From positions 4,898,001-4,962,000 of the forward strand of contig OY725495.1 in assembly GCA_963281255.1 (NCBI GenBank): a stretch of 64,000 nt of DNA, read 5' to 3'. This stretch comes from Aphrocallistes beatrix (taxonomy: Eukaryota > Porifera > Hexactinellida > Sceptrulophora > Aphrocallistidae). Below the pieces are notes generated by a model that was not told where the DNA came from, did no database searches, and saw nothing but the letters and a program-made list of their open reading frames with translations. Below are positions 47,901-59,800 of this stretch, piece after piece. Numbering within the stretch: the first letter of the stretch is position 1; every line of letters starts with the position of its first letter. Made by a program: the position numbers and the translations under genes.

Positions 47901-50900
47901 GCTATGCGAGTAAGTTCAATCACTCACTGTGCATACTTACATACTCATGGCGTTGTCAGGGCAGTAAATAGCCAAGAGGTGTCCATTTAGCCAATCGCAT
48001 TTGAGTTATCTTGACTAGAATACTGATATAAAACTGCACTGTCTCATCTCAATGAATGCTGCTACAAACCCTGTGTTGCTACAGCTTGTACTGCCTAGTT
48101 ACGAAGAGAATGCTTAATAATGTGAATACGTTGGTGTATTTGGGGACCAATGCCACTACTCACTCCTGATCAGTGATAGCACAATAGTCTAAGCCAGCGG
48201 TCTCCAACATTTTTTGAATGTGGACCTCCTATAGCAATTTTCCTTATTCTGTGGACCACTAAGGGGCCCATGGACCCCAGGTTGGGAACCACTGGTCTAA
48301 GCCATTGCGTCATAGCAGCAGTTAGCAGTAGTGAGTGCTGAGAACCAATCAAACCTCGTAGAACCGCTAGGTCACTGTGCTGTTGTAGAGTGACTGTGCT
48401 GTTGTAGGCTGATGGCTAAGCTGCTGCCGGGCTCCATCCAGAGAGTGAACAAGCTCAAGTCCCCGATCGCGCACCTGGACAACGTCCGTTGCTTCCTGCA
48501 GGCCTGCAGGGCGCACTTCCAGCTGAACGAAGCGCAGCTGTTCGACGTCACGGACCTGCAGGACCCGGAGCAGCGAAGCGGCGCCTTCACGTCCACCGGG
48601 AAGAAGGGCTGGGACGCCGAGAAGCGACTCAAGAACGTCTGCATCACTCTCTACTGGATCGGACGGATCCTGGCGGAGGACCGGAAGTACCAGGGACCCC
48701 TCCCCGACCTGTCCGTCTTCCACCCCGTGCTCCCCGGGCAATCGGTATGTCCTTATAAGGAGGTAGCATGTCCCTATAAGGATATAGCATATCCTTATAA
48801 GGAGATAGTATGTCCTTATAAAAGGAGATAGTATGTCCTTATAAGGAGGTAGTATGTCCTTATAAGGAGGTAGCATGTCCTTATAAGGAGATTGTGTCTA
48901 GATGTCAGTACCCATTCCGGAGGATCCAGCAGAGAGAAATTCGCACTCTCCAACTATAAAGTCTCCCGTCCCGCCCTCTGTCCCCTCCAGACCGGATCCC
49001 CAGCTGATAAAGCAAGCGACCGTCAGGGCGGAACCGGAGATAAAACAGGTATTCACTCTCTGTTCTATAAATAGAACTCCTATTTATAGTCTGTGCGTAG
49101 GAGGGAGCTGAGGCTGAGACGATGGACCTCGTCATCGTTCCCATCAATAACAGTTTCGGGTTCCACCTCCTCTCCAAACCGATGGCGGGGACCAACATGT
49201 TCGTGTCCACAGTCCACTCAGTGCTGGAAGGTGTGAAAATATGCAGGTACCTATTCTGCATATGACATTCCATTATGCTACTGTGTTGCTAGAGAGCGCC
49301 GCGGACAAGGCGGGGCTGCGGCGAGGGGATCAGTTCCAGATGGTGAACGGGATGGACACCTCCTACTTCTCGCACCAGCAGATCGTGAAGCTGGTGAAGG
49401 ACTCCGCCGCCACCTCTCTGGCCGTCAAGGTCCGCCGGAAGCCGCTCATACTCAGCAACACAGGTAACTGCTGGATGGACCATGGATATTCAGGGGAGTC
49501 CGCTCAAAATTCGGAGGAGCTGAATTTGTCCAAATTGTCAAGTTTCATTTGTTCCAATTATCGAGGTGTCGTTTGTCCGAATGAACTTTTGTAAGTTCTG
49601 CGTTTGTCGAGGTAAGCATTAACATCACACTTAACACACTTAGCTAAGAAGAATTCGTAAAATAATCTGAAAATTGATTCAGACCTATGCATGCGCCCCA
49701 AAATACGCTTGAGCAGAATGGAGAATTTGTTATTGAGCAGTTTCTATGAGCGAACTCGCTGTTAATGCATGCTGGACCATGGATGCTTAGTGTCTGAGTT
49801 GTTAGCATCAATCTTGTCTTCCTCAGATTCTGAGCCGCGAGGAGAAGGGAGCGGGCACAGTCCCCCCACTCGCCACTTCAACTCCCTCCCCTCGCCCCCT
49901 GCCCCCCAGACAGCAGGTAGCTCCCTCACCGCGCCTGCGCCAATGAGAGGTGGCGTTCAATTGTGTCGTTTGTCCTGTAGTGGCGGAGAAGAGCTCTGGA
50001 GACTCCAGTCCAACCAAATCCGTCCCCGCGCACTACGTCGTCGACACAGAGGATCCCAAGTCTAAGTACCGCCCCGTGCCGCCCCCACCGGAGGATGAGT
50101 CCATCTACGTGAACCAGACCATCCTGGAGCGGGAGGGGACCGGCCCCAAGTTCCGGTATGCCGGTAAACCGCGCAAGAGTTCCCCCACCAAGGTACACCG
50201 ATATCCTAGGTTGAGATCTCTGAACGGAGAGATTTCATTCGCTGAGGAATGTGTCCTGTAGGCGTCTCCTCCCAAGCCGCAGAGAGGAACCCTGGAGCGG
50301 GAATCCCGCGCCAAGAAGGGGTCTGGCGGTACAGAGGTGAAGGAGCAGACTCTGGGCGCCAAAACCCCTCGCACCCACATGCCGCTGCCCCCGCCTCCTA
50401 GCGGGGACTCCGGCAGGGCGCCAAACTCAGAGCCGACGCGCCGGAAACATTTCAGCGCCCCCGAGGAGGCCGACGGGTCCGGGTCTCTGAAGCGGGGAGC
50501 GGGCAAGACCGGGTGCAAGGTGGCAGTGGTGGAGAGTGTCGATGTGTCCTCTCCACCCGCCAGACTGGAGAATTTGAGGTGCGACACATTCTGCCACTAA
50601 CCCCGTCGATAGCACTAGACACACGGGTTTATACGTCTGCATGAATCCCACACAAACATCTCTAATGCAGCGATATTCAACCTTTTTTGGCTGTGAACCC
50701 CTATAGCAATTTTCCTATATTCTGTGGACCCCACCTATTAACAATAATTGAATCCTGTGGACCACTAAGGGGTCCATGGACCCCAGGTTGGGAACCACTG
50801 CTCTAATGATATTCAGTCCGTGCGGCTATTACAGAGCTGTTTTGTAGCATGGACATGTCTGAGGACTCCACGGAGGAAGTGCAGGAGAGGAGGATCGGGA

Positions 50901-53738
50901 GGGAGAATAGGGTGAGCATGAGCGACCCCTTCAGGGGGATCCTGCCCGTGTCGGACGGCCGGAGTCTGCTGGACGAGATATTCCCTGAAGGAGAGGAGTC
51001 CAGCCTGCATTCCATCCTGCCAGGTGAGGGCTGCTGTAGCGACTACGAGGTCTCTAGGCCATTAACTGAATTCTACTAATCACACATGATATGTCATCCT
51101 ATTTTAACTCTTATAAGCTATTAATAGTATGTCTTGTAAAGGTGTGAAGATCGGTTTTGTTGTTTTTTTTCCGTGTGAACATCACTTAAATTCCTTACAT
51201 ACATCCAAGTTGACATTTGACACCTATATACCAGACCCGGCAGAAGCAATTTTTATTGGTCGGGTCAAAGCGAAAGTTGGTCTGACCAAAAGCGAATTTG
51301 CATATGAAAATAAGTCAATAGGCATAAAATTGGTCCGACAAAGCTGGTACGTCCAATGTACACCACACGGTTGGTCATTCCTGAGTGAGAACTAACGCTG
51401 TTTCTGCAGAAGAGAGTCCCCTCAAGTCTCCGACCAAGTCCAGACCGCAGGCCTCGCGGGAGTACTTCTCCAAGATCCTGCACCCCCAGATCTCCCAGCA
51501 GGAGCCGGCCCCCTCCTCTGCCCCCGTTCCCGTCCCCTCCTCCCTCCCAGAGGTGAGACTGCGGGACGAGAGGGTGCGGCAGTCTCCCGCCCGATCCTCC
51601 GGGTCCTCAGAGCGACACTCCGCCAAGCTAGTGGGCTCCCTTCTCTCCGGGGGGTCTTCTAGCATCACACCAAGCAGCCAGGACACGTGAGTTCATGCCT
51701 CTGCAATATTCGTGTTAGCTTTCTAACCACGATCCAGTGTGTGAAGTTTAGTCTCCAATCATTAGAGAGCTTTTTAGCTGAATTATTGAGATTAAATCCT
51801 TAAATCTTGAAACTATTCGTCCTAAAGTATGACTGGTATCCTTGCTAACTGAGAACATATTTGTTATTTCCTGTATCACAATATTATACATTCCTTATGA
51901 CCACTCCTGTATCTCAGGAAGAAGAAGCCAGAGAAGAGAGACTCACAACGGCAGAGCCTCACGAAGAACTCCGCGCCCCCCCAGACGGTCTCCTTCCCAC
52001 AGCCCCCCTCCTCCAGACGTCCGAACACCCAGGTCTCCACCGTCACAGGTACTCACTCCGCTCACTGATTGGTCGGGGTTGATTGTGTGTTCGTTTAGAG
52101 AGTGTCATCTCCACTCAGAGTCTGCCTCATTCCTACCAACCACCTCACACCTCTGTCCACTCCTCCCCCACGCGACACAACACCATGACTCAGATGGGAC
52201 AACAGGTACGGCCAAGGTGTGAGAATATGCATATACCTTGTTACCCTGTCCTATTAGCAGGTGTCGGGGAAGAAAGGTGTGAAGGGACACATTGCGCGCG
52301 CCAAGTCCTTCACAGGACCGCACCACTCCTCTCGCTCTCGCGACTCCAGCGACGAGCGAAACTTCTCGAGCCTCATGTCCGGACCCCCCAAGGGGGACCA
52401 GGGATGGCATAAGGGGACGTCCTACCCACAGGAGAACAGCTGGGGACAAAGAGGTGACCATCACATTCCATTTACTTATAAGGAGCTAGTAGGGCATTAG
52501 GATCTTTTGATCCATGATCAAAAGATCCGGATCGGATCCTTTTTTTGAGGATCGAGATCGGATCGACAATCCTTTTTAAAAGTAGGATCGGGATCGGATC
52601 GAAACTTTTGCTGAATTCGATCCGATCGAAGTTGGAGGTGAAAGTGTTGAAATTTATGTTGATTAAATATATTTTTTAATGTGTTTTATGGTTTGAATAC
52701 TAACTTAAGCACTAAGTACGCCCCAGGCTTCCGCAGACGGACGGACATTGCACGCTGTCCAAGCCATAAGGCATCTCCTTCCAGGAGCTGTACTAAAAAT
52801 GATAGTCTTCTGACTATTATTGAAAGGATCTTTTTGGGGATCGTGATCGGATCGAAAATCCTTTTAAAAGTTAGGATCGGGATCTGGATCTAGATCCTTT
52901 TTTGAGGATCGACTAATGCCCTAGGAGCTAGTTTCTATTTATATCTGGCAGGTGTCGTGCAGAGAGGACAGTCCTTGCGTCAGCCGGCGCGTCAGCCCGG
53001 CAGCATGATCCAGAGGCAAGCCCAGTCGGAGACCGGAATCCCCCCCTACACCTCCCAGCCCTCTTTCCCCCCCCAGCCCTCCTACCCCTCCCAGCCATCC
53101 TATCCCCCCCAGGGCTCCTATCCCCCCACTCAGCTGATCCGGGGCGCGTACCCCTTCCACCCCACTCAGGTCCGGTTCCAGGCTCCCCAGTACCAGCAGC
53201 AGCCCCGGCCCCTCCAGTCGCCTCCCAACGGACACCACCAGTCCAAGGTAGGCTCTATCGTAGCAACCACTATGTGCAATAGGAATGTCCCATGATAGAT
53301 ATCCTACTCACACTTGTGTCTGCAGATATTCCAGATCTCAGCTCACAACGCGGGGATCCCGTGCACCTCCTGCGGACACCCGCTGGGCGTGGGGGCTGCG
53401 GCGGGGGTGCACGGGAAGAGGAACATCTACCACCCGGGCTGCTACCGCTGCGAGGTGTGCGGCGGTCAGCTACTCGAGTCCTCCTACCTCCTCGGGGAAA
53501 AGCTGCACTGCGCCTGCTGCAAGGACAGTATCGAGGGTGAGTTAGGTCCACTGTCCCCTGCCACTTCTCACCTTGCCAGCAGATATATCCCACTATTCTT
53601 TTATAATCGCATTAAGCTAGTAGCGTTGACTGCTGTACTTTTGAGGAACTAGAGTGGCAGGGATGGGACACAAGTGGCACAGTGGCAGGATATTAACCGC
53701 CATTCTCTCCTGTAGGTTCCCTGAAGACGGTCTGCTAG
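44997..53738 (+). CDS. LIMCH1: LIMCH1/LMO7-like CH-PDZ-LIM protein
   Basis: Seventeen exons: 44997-45065, 47842-47909, 48408-48744, 48902-49048, 49101-49230, 49293-49463, 49827-49916, 49981-50192, 50262-50578, 50848-51023, 51410-51686, 51918-52048, 52099-52205, 52261-52453, 52952-53247, 53326-53536 and 53716-53738. They sum to 2955 nt (984 residues), all phases matching. A CH domain (about 12-140) contains DFRECLQDGIVLCELMAKL and NVCITLYWIGR, as in LMO7/LIMCH1. A PDZ domain (about 214-297) has SFGFHLLSK and DKAGLRRGDQF. A long Ser/Pro-rich linker precedes one LIM domain from about 920 (CTSC, HPGC, CEVC, CACC). Such proteins link actomyosin to junctions. A splice acceptor just before the ATG implies an upstream 5' UTR exon. 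Intron 1 contains a whole DEG/ENaC gene on the other strand. LMO7 versus LIMCH1 is not resolved. Confidence 0.95.
45121..47688 (-). CDS. DEG/ENaC-family sodium channel subunit
   Basis: Exons 47608-47688, 47354-47546, 46959-47260, 46584-46896, 46288-46530, 45712-45970 and 45121-45442; 570 residues. The HG gating motif lies at CHGLP (66-67), TM1 at about 80-104 is followed by PFPAITICNLN, the Cys-rich ectodomain includes ERCGCRYHW and CNTCLFPCQYEAY, and TM2 has GGVLGLFIGISVLSVCELLD with the selectivity filter read as G-I-S (501-503) where G/S-x-S is usual. These are trimeric, typically amiloride-sensitive, sodium channels. The ectodomain after TM1 has an Asp/Tyr-rich acidic insertion. Exon 1 is provisional: a GC-AG donor (AAG|GCAAGT) or an earlier GTAAAG donor both keep frame, and a longer N-terminus from 47796 is possible. 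The gene lies wholly in intron 1 of the LIMCH1-like gene. Confidence 0.93.
46222..46284. repeat. 11-12 nt tandem repeat in a DEG/ENaC intron
   Basis: About five copies of GAGTTAGTGCT, slightly degenerate, immediately after the exon-5 donor. Confidence 0.85.
48195..48294. mobile_element. hAT-like MITE (family J) in LIMCH1-like intron 2
   Basis: 100 bp, CAGCGGTCTCCAAC to GGTTGGGAACCACTG, flanked by GTCTAAGC on both sides. Confidence 0.92.
48745..48901. repeat. Minisatellite forming intron 3 of the LIMCH1-like gene
   Basis: About seven copies of a 21-22 nt unit (TGTCCTTATAAGGAGGTAG) fill the entire intron from donor to acceptor. The unit contains the palindrome CCTTATAAGG. Confidence 0.9.
50668..50800. 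mobile_element. hAT-like MITE (family J) in LIMCH1-like intron 9
   Basis: 133 bp, CAGCGATATTCAACC to GGTTGGGAACCACTG, flanked by CTCTAATG on both sides. Confidence 0.92.
52490..52923. mobile_element. hAT-like element (family L) in LIMCH1-like intron 14
   Basis: 434 bp with termini TAGGGCATTAG and CTAATGCCCTA, and GGAGCTAG duplicated at both ends. Without it and one target copy the intron would be about 56 nt, the usual size in this gene. Confidence 0.92.
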
Positions 53739-53816
53739 TCTAAGCTCTATCTATAAACTCTATATTGTAATGACGTCATTCTATAACCTGATGCAACCCC
53801 TTTCCTCTCTCTTAAC

Positions 53817-53822
53817 AATAAA
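53817..53822 (+). terminator. Polyadenylation signal of the LIMCH1-like gene
   Basis: AATAAA lies 79 nt after the stop codon at 53738. Confidence 0.7.
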
Positions 53823-53840
53823 CACATTTTGTATATAGTA

Positions 53841-53846
53841 TTTATT
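53841..53846 (-). terminator. Polyadenylation signal of SLC66A2
   Basis: TTTATT on the plus strand is AATAAA on the minus strand, about 60 nt after the SLC66A2 stop. It faces the plus-strand signal at 53817, so the two transcripts probably overlap by a few nucleotides at their 3' ends. Confidence 0.65.
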
Positions 53847-53905
53847 CCTGTGATGAGTTAGCTAAATTTACAGCGTCATGATATGTACACAGCCTAGCTC
53901 CATAG

Positions 53906-54583
53906 TTACGTGCCCCTCCCCCGGTACCACAGCACCTGCAGGAGGATCAGGAGGTCCACGGCCACTTGGGTGCCTCCGCAGAGCAGGAACTGGACGGGGG
54001 TTTCTCGCAGGAAGAAATAAGTGGTTTTGTAGAGGTCCCCGGCTGTCCACAGCACGACCATGCTGACCGCCATTCCCTCCGTGGACGCGGCCTTCCAGTT
54101 CTTGCAGAGCTGCGGCAGTCCCATGCACGACTCCGTCACGAGGGCCGCGTATCCCAGAGCCGTGTAGTACTCGTCCGAGGCGAGGAAGTAAGTGAGGAGT
54201 GCGAGGAGGAGGACCAGGCCGGTCAGCAGGGCCAGGTAGTCCCAGTAGCTCGTCCACTGCCAGAAGTGCCGGTACGCCCCGCGGCCGCATATCCTCCGTT
54301 CCTCCCGGTGTCCCCCCTTGCGCGCGCACAGCCAGGTGAGGTAGAGCATGACCAGACACATGAACACGCTCTGCGCCACGAGCTGAGTCTCGAAGCGCTC
54401 TCCGTACCAGAAGAAGAGCCGCGTGGTGTTGGAGAGGAGGAGGATGAGACAGGTCAGGGGGGAGAACCCCTTGTCCGCCCCCTCCCTCCGGATCTGGATC
54501 GCCTGAGGAATGTAGGCGATGCCCCCGCCGAATATGATGAATGCCGAGCTGAGGTAGAGTCCGAACGTCTTTGCTGTCTCCAT
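53906..54583 (-). CDS. SLC66A2: PQ-loop membrane transporter SLC66A2 (PQLC1)
   Basis: A single frame of 225 residues with about seven hydrophobic helices. Two PQ-loop motifs are present: IPQAI (Pro-Gln at 26-27) and LPQLC (157-158). Strings such as GFSPLTCLILLLSNTTRLFF, HFWQWTSYWDY and STEGMAVSMVVLWTAGD match human PQLC1/SLC66A2 closely. SLC66 proteins are small solute carriers or flippase-like proteins of endosomal and lysosomal membranes; the substrate of this member is not established here. Intronless, although the vertebrate gene has introns. It converges tail-to-tail on the LIMCH1-like gene and is divergent from the CAP-Gly gene. Confidence 0.93.
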   Translation of the reverse strand: METAKTFGLYLSSAFIIFGGGIAYIPQAIQIRREGADKGFSPLTCLILLLSNTTRLFFWYGERFETQLVAQSVFMCLVMLYLTWLCARKGGHREERRICGRGAYRHFWQWTSYWDYLALLTGLVLLLALLTYFLASDEYYTALGYAALVTESCMGLPQLCKNWKAASTEGMAVSMVVLWTAGDLYKTTYFFLRETPVQFLLCGGTQVAVDLLILLQVLWYRGRGT

Positions 54584-55185
54584 CGCCTCTAGCCACTGCG
54601 GCTATTTATATTCTGGGCTAGTGGGAAATGGGTGTGTTAGAATCTGAATACCATACACCGCAGTGTTGCATAGGTTCTAATAGTGGGATTGGAACGGGAA
54701 TAATTGCATTCATATTAGTACGTGTATACATAATCTTGAATCAGTGTTCATGAGGTGGAGGGTACTCCTGCTAGGAAGTGTCCAGTATAAAAGCTATTCC
54801 CTGCACCCCTAATTCTCTTACCAGATTTCCTCTATAGACAGATCCTATTGAACCCGCTACGTCCGTGTAAGTATGCATGGTGTTATAGCGGAATAGACCA
54901 GTTACAAACCTTCATGGGATCTGTGACCATGTGGACCTCTATTCACAGTTCTGGGAAGGAGGGGACTGTTTTAGGGGTTCAGAATTACGCATTACTTTCG
55001 TGTTCGGTGTACCTACAACCATTCTGTACTGGACCCACCCTAATTGCACATAATCAGCGAAATTATATTGTAAATCTGTTCCGTAGCGCTTGTATGTAGT
55101 GACGTCACGGCTGTTCTAGCTGCCATCACTACGCTGTAGCTGTGAGCAGAAGGTGCGATCTGATTGGTTGACGGGAGAGGAGAGG

Positions 55186-55193
55186 TATAAATA
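55186..55193 (+). promoter_or_regulatory. TATA box of the CAP-Gly gene
   Basis: TATAAATA lies 29-36 nt before the ATG at 55222, with an inverted CCAAT box (GATTGG) near 55162. The same spacing is seen at the secreted W-repeat gene. Confidence 0.6.
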
Positions 55194-55221
55194 GGGGCGG
55201 GAGAGGAAGTAGGCACTTGTA

Positions 55222-56727
55222 ATGAAACTCAACTCTGCTGCCAGCAAGAACCAGTGGAAGTCTGTCCTCGCATCCAGAGTGAGTCCGCGGTCTGATTCTC
55301 CGACGGACGCCGTACTCGCCAACCCAGAATCCGAACTAATTCACGGAATAGAGAATTGGTAGCTCAGCGGTTGGCGAGTGCGGATTCCGTCTGGAGATAG
55401 CGAACGAGTATCGTTCTTCTTTTTAGCGTAGATTGCGTCTTATAATCTCCTCGCAGGAATCATCCGGCATCCCATCCCTCCAACACCTCACTAACCACAG
55501 CTGCTCCTGCTCCACCTGCAAGCTGGCGACCAAGAAGCTGACACGCGGCAGCCCCCACCGGGGGGTGCCGGCCCTCCCGCGCCGCTGCGAGGTGAAGCTC
55601 CGGCTGGGAGACCGCGTGGCGTACAAGAACAAGACCGGAGTGATCCGGTACATGGGCGTGATGGACTCCAAGTTCGAGGACGGGGAGCTGTTCGCCGGAA
55701 TCAAGCTGGACGACCCGGTGGGGGACAACGACGGAGTGGTGAAGGGGAAGCGCTACTTCTCCTGTCCCGACAAGCACGGGATCATGGTCCCTGCCGCCCA
55801 GGTGGTCATGCTCCTTCCGAGAGAGGTAAACCACTGACACCTGCTACAGCTGTTGTGTATACAATTTGTTTACTTGTCTGTTTGTTGTTAGATGAAGCAG
55901 AAGACGCAGGACGGACTGAATATGCTCCCAAAAGACAAACTGTCTAAAGTGAGGTGAGTACGTCGTTGCTAGGGATGTGGTCAAAGGAATGTGTTATACC
56001 CTCTTTTGTAGCGCCACTCAGACTTCGCCAGTGGCTCAGGCGGGGAAGAAGGGAGTGCCCGCCAGGCCGTCCCTGACGGACCGGCTCCTGGCCGACCTGC
56101 CGGACTCGCGCTTCTACCGCTCCCCCTCGCCCGACTCGGAGCTGCGCGAGCTGAGCGAGATCTCGGACTGGGCGGCCAGCTGGGGCGGGGACCACCAGGC
56201 CTGGGCCATGGCCGGCACGCTGGAGCGACTCAAGCGCGCGAACCGGCGCGGCGCGCAGGAGCAGAACTGGCAGCGCGTGCTGCTGTTCCTGGAGCAGGAG
56301 ACGCCGGAGGAGCTGCGCGGGGTGCTCGAGTCCATCCAGGCCCTGCGCCGGCAGATCGGACAGGCGCGGGCGGAGAGGGAGGCGGTGGAGACGGAGGGGA
56401 GGGAGCTGCAAGAGGCCATCAGCGGCCAGGACTTGTCCGGCGAGATTGCGGACGTGAACGGGAAGATCAAGGTATGCACCCTAGGATTCATCTTAATCCA
56501 TGGTCCATTCTAACTATGTGTGTCTGTGTAGGAAGAGAGAGACAAGACCTCCGCACTCCTGCAGGCGATTCAAGAGGAGAAAGAGAAGAGGGAAGCTCTC
56601 AAGGTAGGCCACCATCCTCTCATCTGTGTGTTGTTGTTATTGTTGTTCGTAGGAGAAGAGGTTGAAGAAGATGAGTGGGGAGGAGCTGGAGAAGCTGGAG
56701 AGACAGCTCGCAGTGCCAGTGCACTAA
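55222..56727 (+). CDS. CAP-Gly domain coiled-coil protein
   Basis: Exons 55222-55278, 55457-55825, 55892-55953, 56012-56471, 56532-56603 and 56653-56727; 364 residues. A short Cys cluster (HSCSCSTC, 33-40) precedes a CAP-Gly domain (about 63-137: LGDRVAYKNKTGVIRYMG, FAGIKLDDPVGDNDG, GKRYF). CAP-Gly domains bind the EEY/F tails of alpha-tubulin, EB proteins and CLIPs through a GKNDG motif; here it reads GDNDG, which could alter affinity. The C-terminal third is a charged helical coiled coil (for example QEEKEKREALKEKRLKKMSG). A microtubule-associated role is likely. Orthology to a named CAP-Gly protein is unclear. The TATA-driven promoter region is shared divergently with SLC66A2. Confidence 0.88.
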
Positions 56728-56850
56728 CTCATTCCTGTACTAATATATCCCATCAGTTCTATCTGTGTATTATCCGCTATGATATGACGTCACGACGTAG
56801 TTAGAGTATGGGTGTATTATAAGTCTACTGAGATTAGCTAGTTGTTATTA

Positions 56851-59800
56851 ATGAACCTGGAGGCCTTGAGTGAGGACCAGGTGGATCAGCTGATGGAGCA
56901 GCTGGTCCTCGCCAAGATGCAGAAACAGGCCAGGCGGACCCCGGACCCTTTCCCCCGCTCCCAGCAGCCCCCCTCGCCAGAATACCGAGAGCAAACCCCG
57001 CCCACGAAGAGACAGGTCTCTAACGGTAAGAAACTCTCCACATTCTGGCCTGTGCTGCTGCATAGAATTCCACTCTCTAAGACAGAGAATTATTTTGATT
57101 CTATGGCTATTTTAGAACAGCATAGCACTCTATACCACATCTCCTCGCTTGGTTGAGTACATACGTTTCTATTCTTTACAATCTGACTTCTCTCCCAGCC
57201 TAAAGCCACCATACACTATGCAACAAGTTGCTTGGAACATTCCAACGCAACAACACAACTTGTTTTGAATGCAAGTTGTATCGTGTATGGTGGACTTAAC
57301 CTTCCTTCCTAACATCAAACATTCCCAATTGAGCATAGATGGAAACTGCAACTTCCTTATGCGCAACTTTAGATATAAAACTAATAATATTTAGAATTTT
57401 AATTATTTACGTTTTGGCAAATTTTCAATTTAAGTTGATGCAAACTGTCTAATATTAAAATTCTGAAGGAATTTTCATAGCAACTAACTTGCTGTTAACA
57501 ATTATTAATAGCAACAAATATCTTAATTAACAGCTGTTAACACAAACTATTTATTGTTAACAACGATTAATGCATCTAATTTGCTGTTTAACCGTACAGT
57601 AGAGCAGGAACTATTTCCTATAATTGGAATCTTCTACTATAATTGGAATCTTTGGGGGAAGAAGCCATCCTCGCAGGTCTAATGTGATTGTTTATGTTTA
57701 GACATTGGAAAGGCGTCCGTGCGCTCAACTCAGAGAGACGCCAGCTGCTCCGAGGACTTAGAAATACTCGACGACTTCTACAGAGAGAATATCGCGCCCG
57801 ATCTCTCTGAAGAAGAATGGTAAGCTCACATATCTGCATTCCTGAGTAACCAAGGTAACCTGCATTCCAATCTAGGCTGTACGTATCTCCGGTGTTCCGG
57901 CACTCGGAGCTGCAGAAGAGAATGCGCATCGCTGATTGGCTCAGAATCGGATCTGAGGACGAGTTCGACGATATGCCGAACTTCAACCCCGCACGGAGAA
58001 CCGGTATGTCAGAGTTTAATTCGAAATAAGTTATAAATTCTAATAAAATTCTAAAGCGATTCAGTCCAGCCCTCCCAGACACACGAACTTGGTCTCCATG
58101 TACTCCTCCATGCCCCCTGGTCCGCCCTCCCGCCCGGTGCCGCTCTCCTTCACACCTCCGAATGGGATCACAGCTGAGCTGATGAGCGCCTCGTTCACGC
58201 CTATCATTCCGTAGCGCAGCTTGGAGCATGCGCGGTGTATCTGTCTGTAGTCCGAGCTCATCACGTAGGCGGCCAGTCCCTCCGGCACCTACACACACTC
58301 TGCGTAACACGCATACTCGCGCCAGATTGCGTTGCTAGGGCAGTGCGGGTGTGATTACTCTGAAGATACATTGCTGATATGTTCAGTTGGATCTCCATCT
58401 CAATGAACCCTCATGTTAGTGTCTTCTTTTCAGTCCGTTAATCAACACGGAACTCCTCGCGGTTAGATGGAACGGTATGGTGGAAATGGTTCACAAAAAA
58501 AACCGGAAATAGTTCGACTTTCCAAAAAAAACACTTAATCATAATGATAAAAAGTCGAAATATTTCCTAAATCTGCAATTCGAACTATTTCCTTTTTCGA
58601 AAAGTCGAACCATTTCCGCACTACCGATGGAACCATCCCATCAACTCCTCCACTGAGGAAGACGAGGAACGAGGATAGCAATTACAGACAGTTAAGACGG
58701 AACTACCGAGTTGGCTCTGCGGAGCGCCTCTTCCTCGCTGCTGAAACTGCTGACGCAGAGGACCGGTCCGAAGGTCTCCTCCCTCCACGGCAGCATCTCC
58801 TCCGTCAGTCCCTGCAGGAGCGTGGGGGCGTAGAAGTGCCCCTTCCCCCCCAGCCGCCTGCCCCCTGTCAGCAGCTCCGCTCCCTTGCTCACCGCGTCCG
58901 ACACGTGGCGCTCCACCTACCACACACAGGTGTCAAATACCACAGCAACACCTCTCTATCCTCATAAAGGTGCGAGCTTATTAATATATTCCCCGCCTGA
59001 AATATGCCCACGCGAATGATTGGATAGAAAGTAGCAAAACTTCATTCTAAGGCGCAACGAAAAAGAGTTAGCACCTCTTTTGGAGGGATTGTTCGATTTT
59101 AGAGTATATATAGTGTGTATATATATTCGCACCTTGTCGAGAGCTGATTGGTTGATGAGCGGACCTAGCTGCACCCCTTCCTCCCTTCCGTCCCCCACGC
59201 GCATCCCCTCCATCAGCTGCTGGCTCCGCGCGCAGAACTCACTCATGCGACTGGCGTGCACGAAGACTCTGTTCGCAGCGATGCAGGTCTGTCCGTTGTT
59301 CCGAAACTTAGCCACCGAAATAGCGCGTAGACTCGTGTCCATGTCAGCTGATTCGAAGACTATAAAAGGCGCGTTCCCGCCTAGCTCCAGCAGCGCGCGT
59401 TTCATAGTCCCAGCTGACATCGCGTACAGCTGTTTCCCGACCGCACAGCTTCCTAGTTAGCTATAAATAGAGTCCTCATGCCCTTATATGGTCACTCACC
59501 TGTGAATGAGATAGCGCGAATGTGCGTGTTTGTACAGAATTCCTCTCCCACGCCTACGGCGCCCGCTCGGTCCGCCGGCACCACGTTGAAGACTCCGCGC
59601 GGGACTCCCGCCCGGGCGGAGAGCTCGGCGAGGGCGAGCGCGCAGAGCGGCGTCTCCTCGGACGGCTTCAGCGCCACCGCGCAGCCCGCGGCCATCGCGG
59701 CGGCCGCCTTCCTCAGCGGCAGCACGAGCGGGAAGTTCCAGGAGGTGACGAAGGCGCAGGGCCCGATTGGCTCCCGCACTGTCGTCAGCTGTCTGTCCGG

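Noticed and set aside
48745-48901. CRISPR-like regular repeats
   Set aside because: The units are contiguous, degenerate and fill a spliceosomal intron in an animal gene; there are no unique spacers.
53868-54596. Alternative minus-strand frame of 242 codons over SLC66A2
   Set aside because: Overlaps the well-supported SLC66A2 frame and shows no helices or motifs of its own.
55360-55410. tRNA-like string GGTAGCTCAGCGGTTGG in CAP-Gly intron 1
   Set aside because: Resembles a tRNA D-arm and A box, but no acceptor stem, anticodon arm or TTCGA-type B box follows. A tRNA-derived SINE head cannot be shown from one copy.
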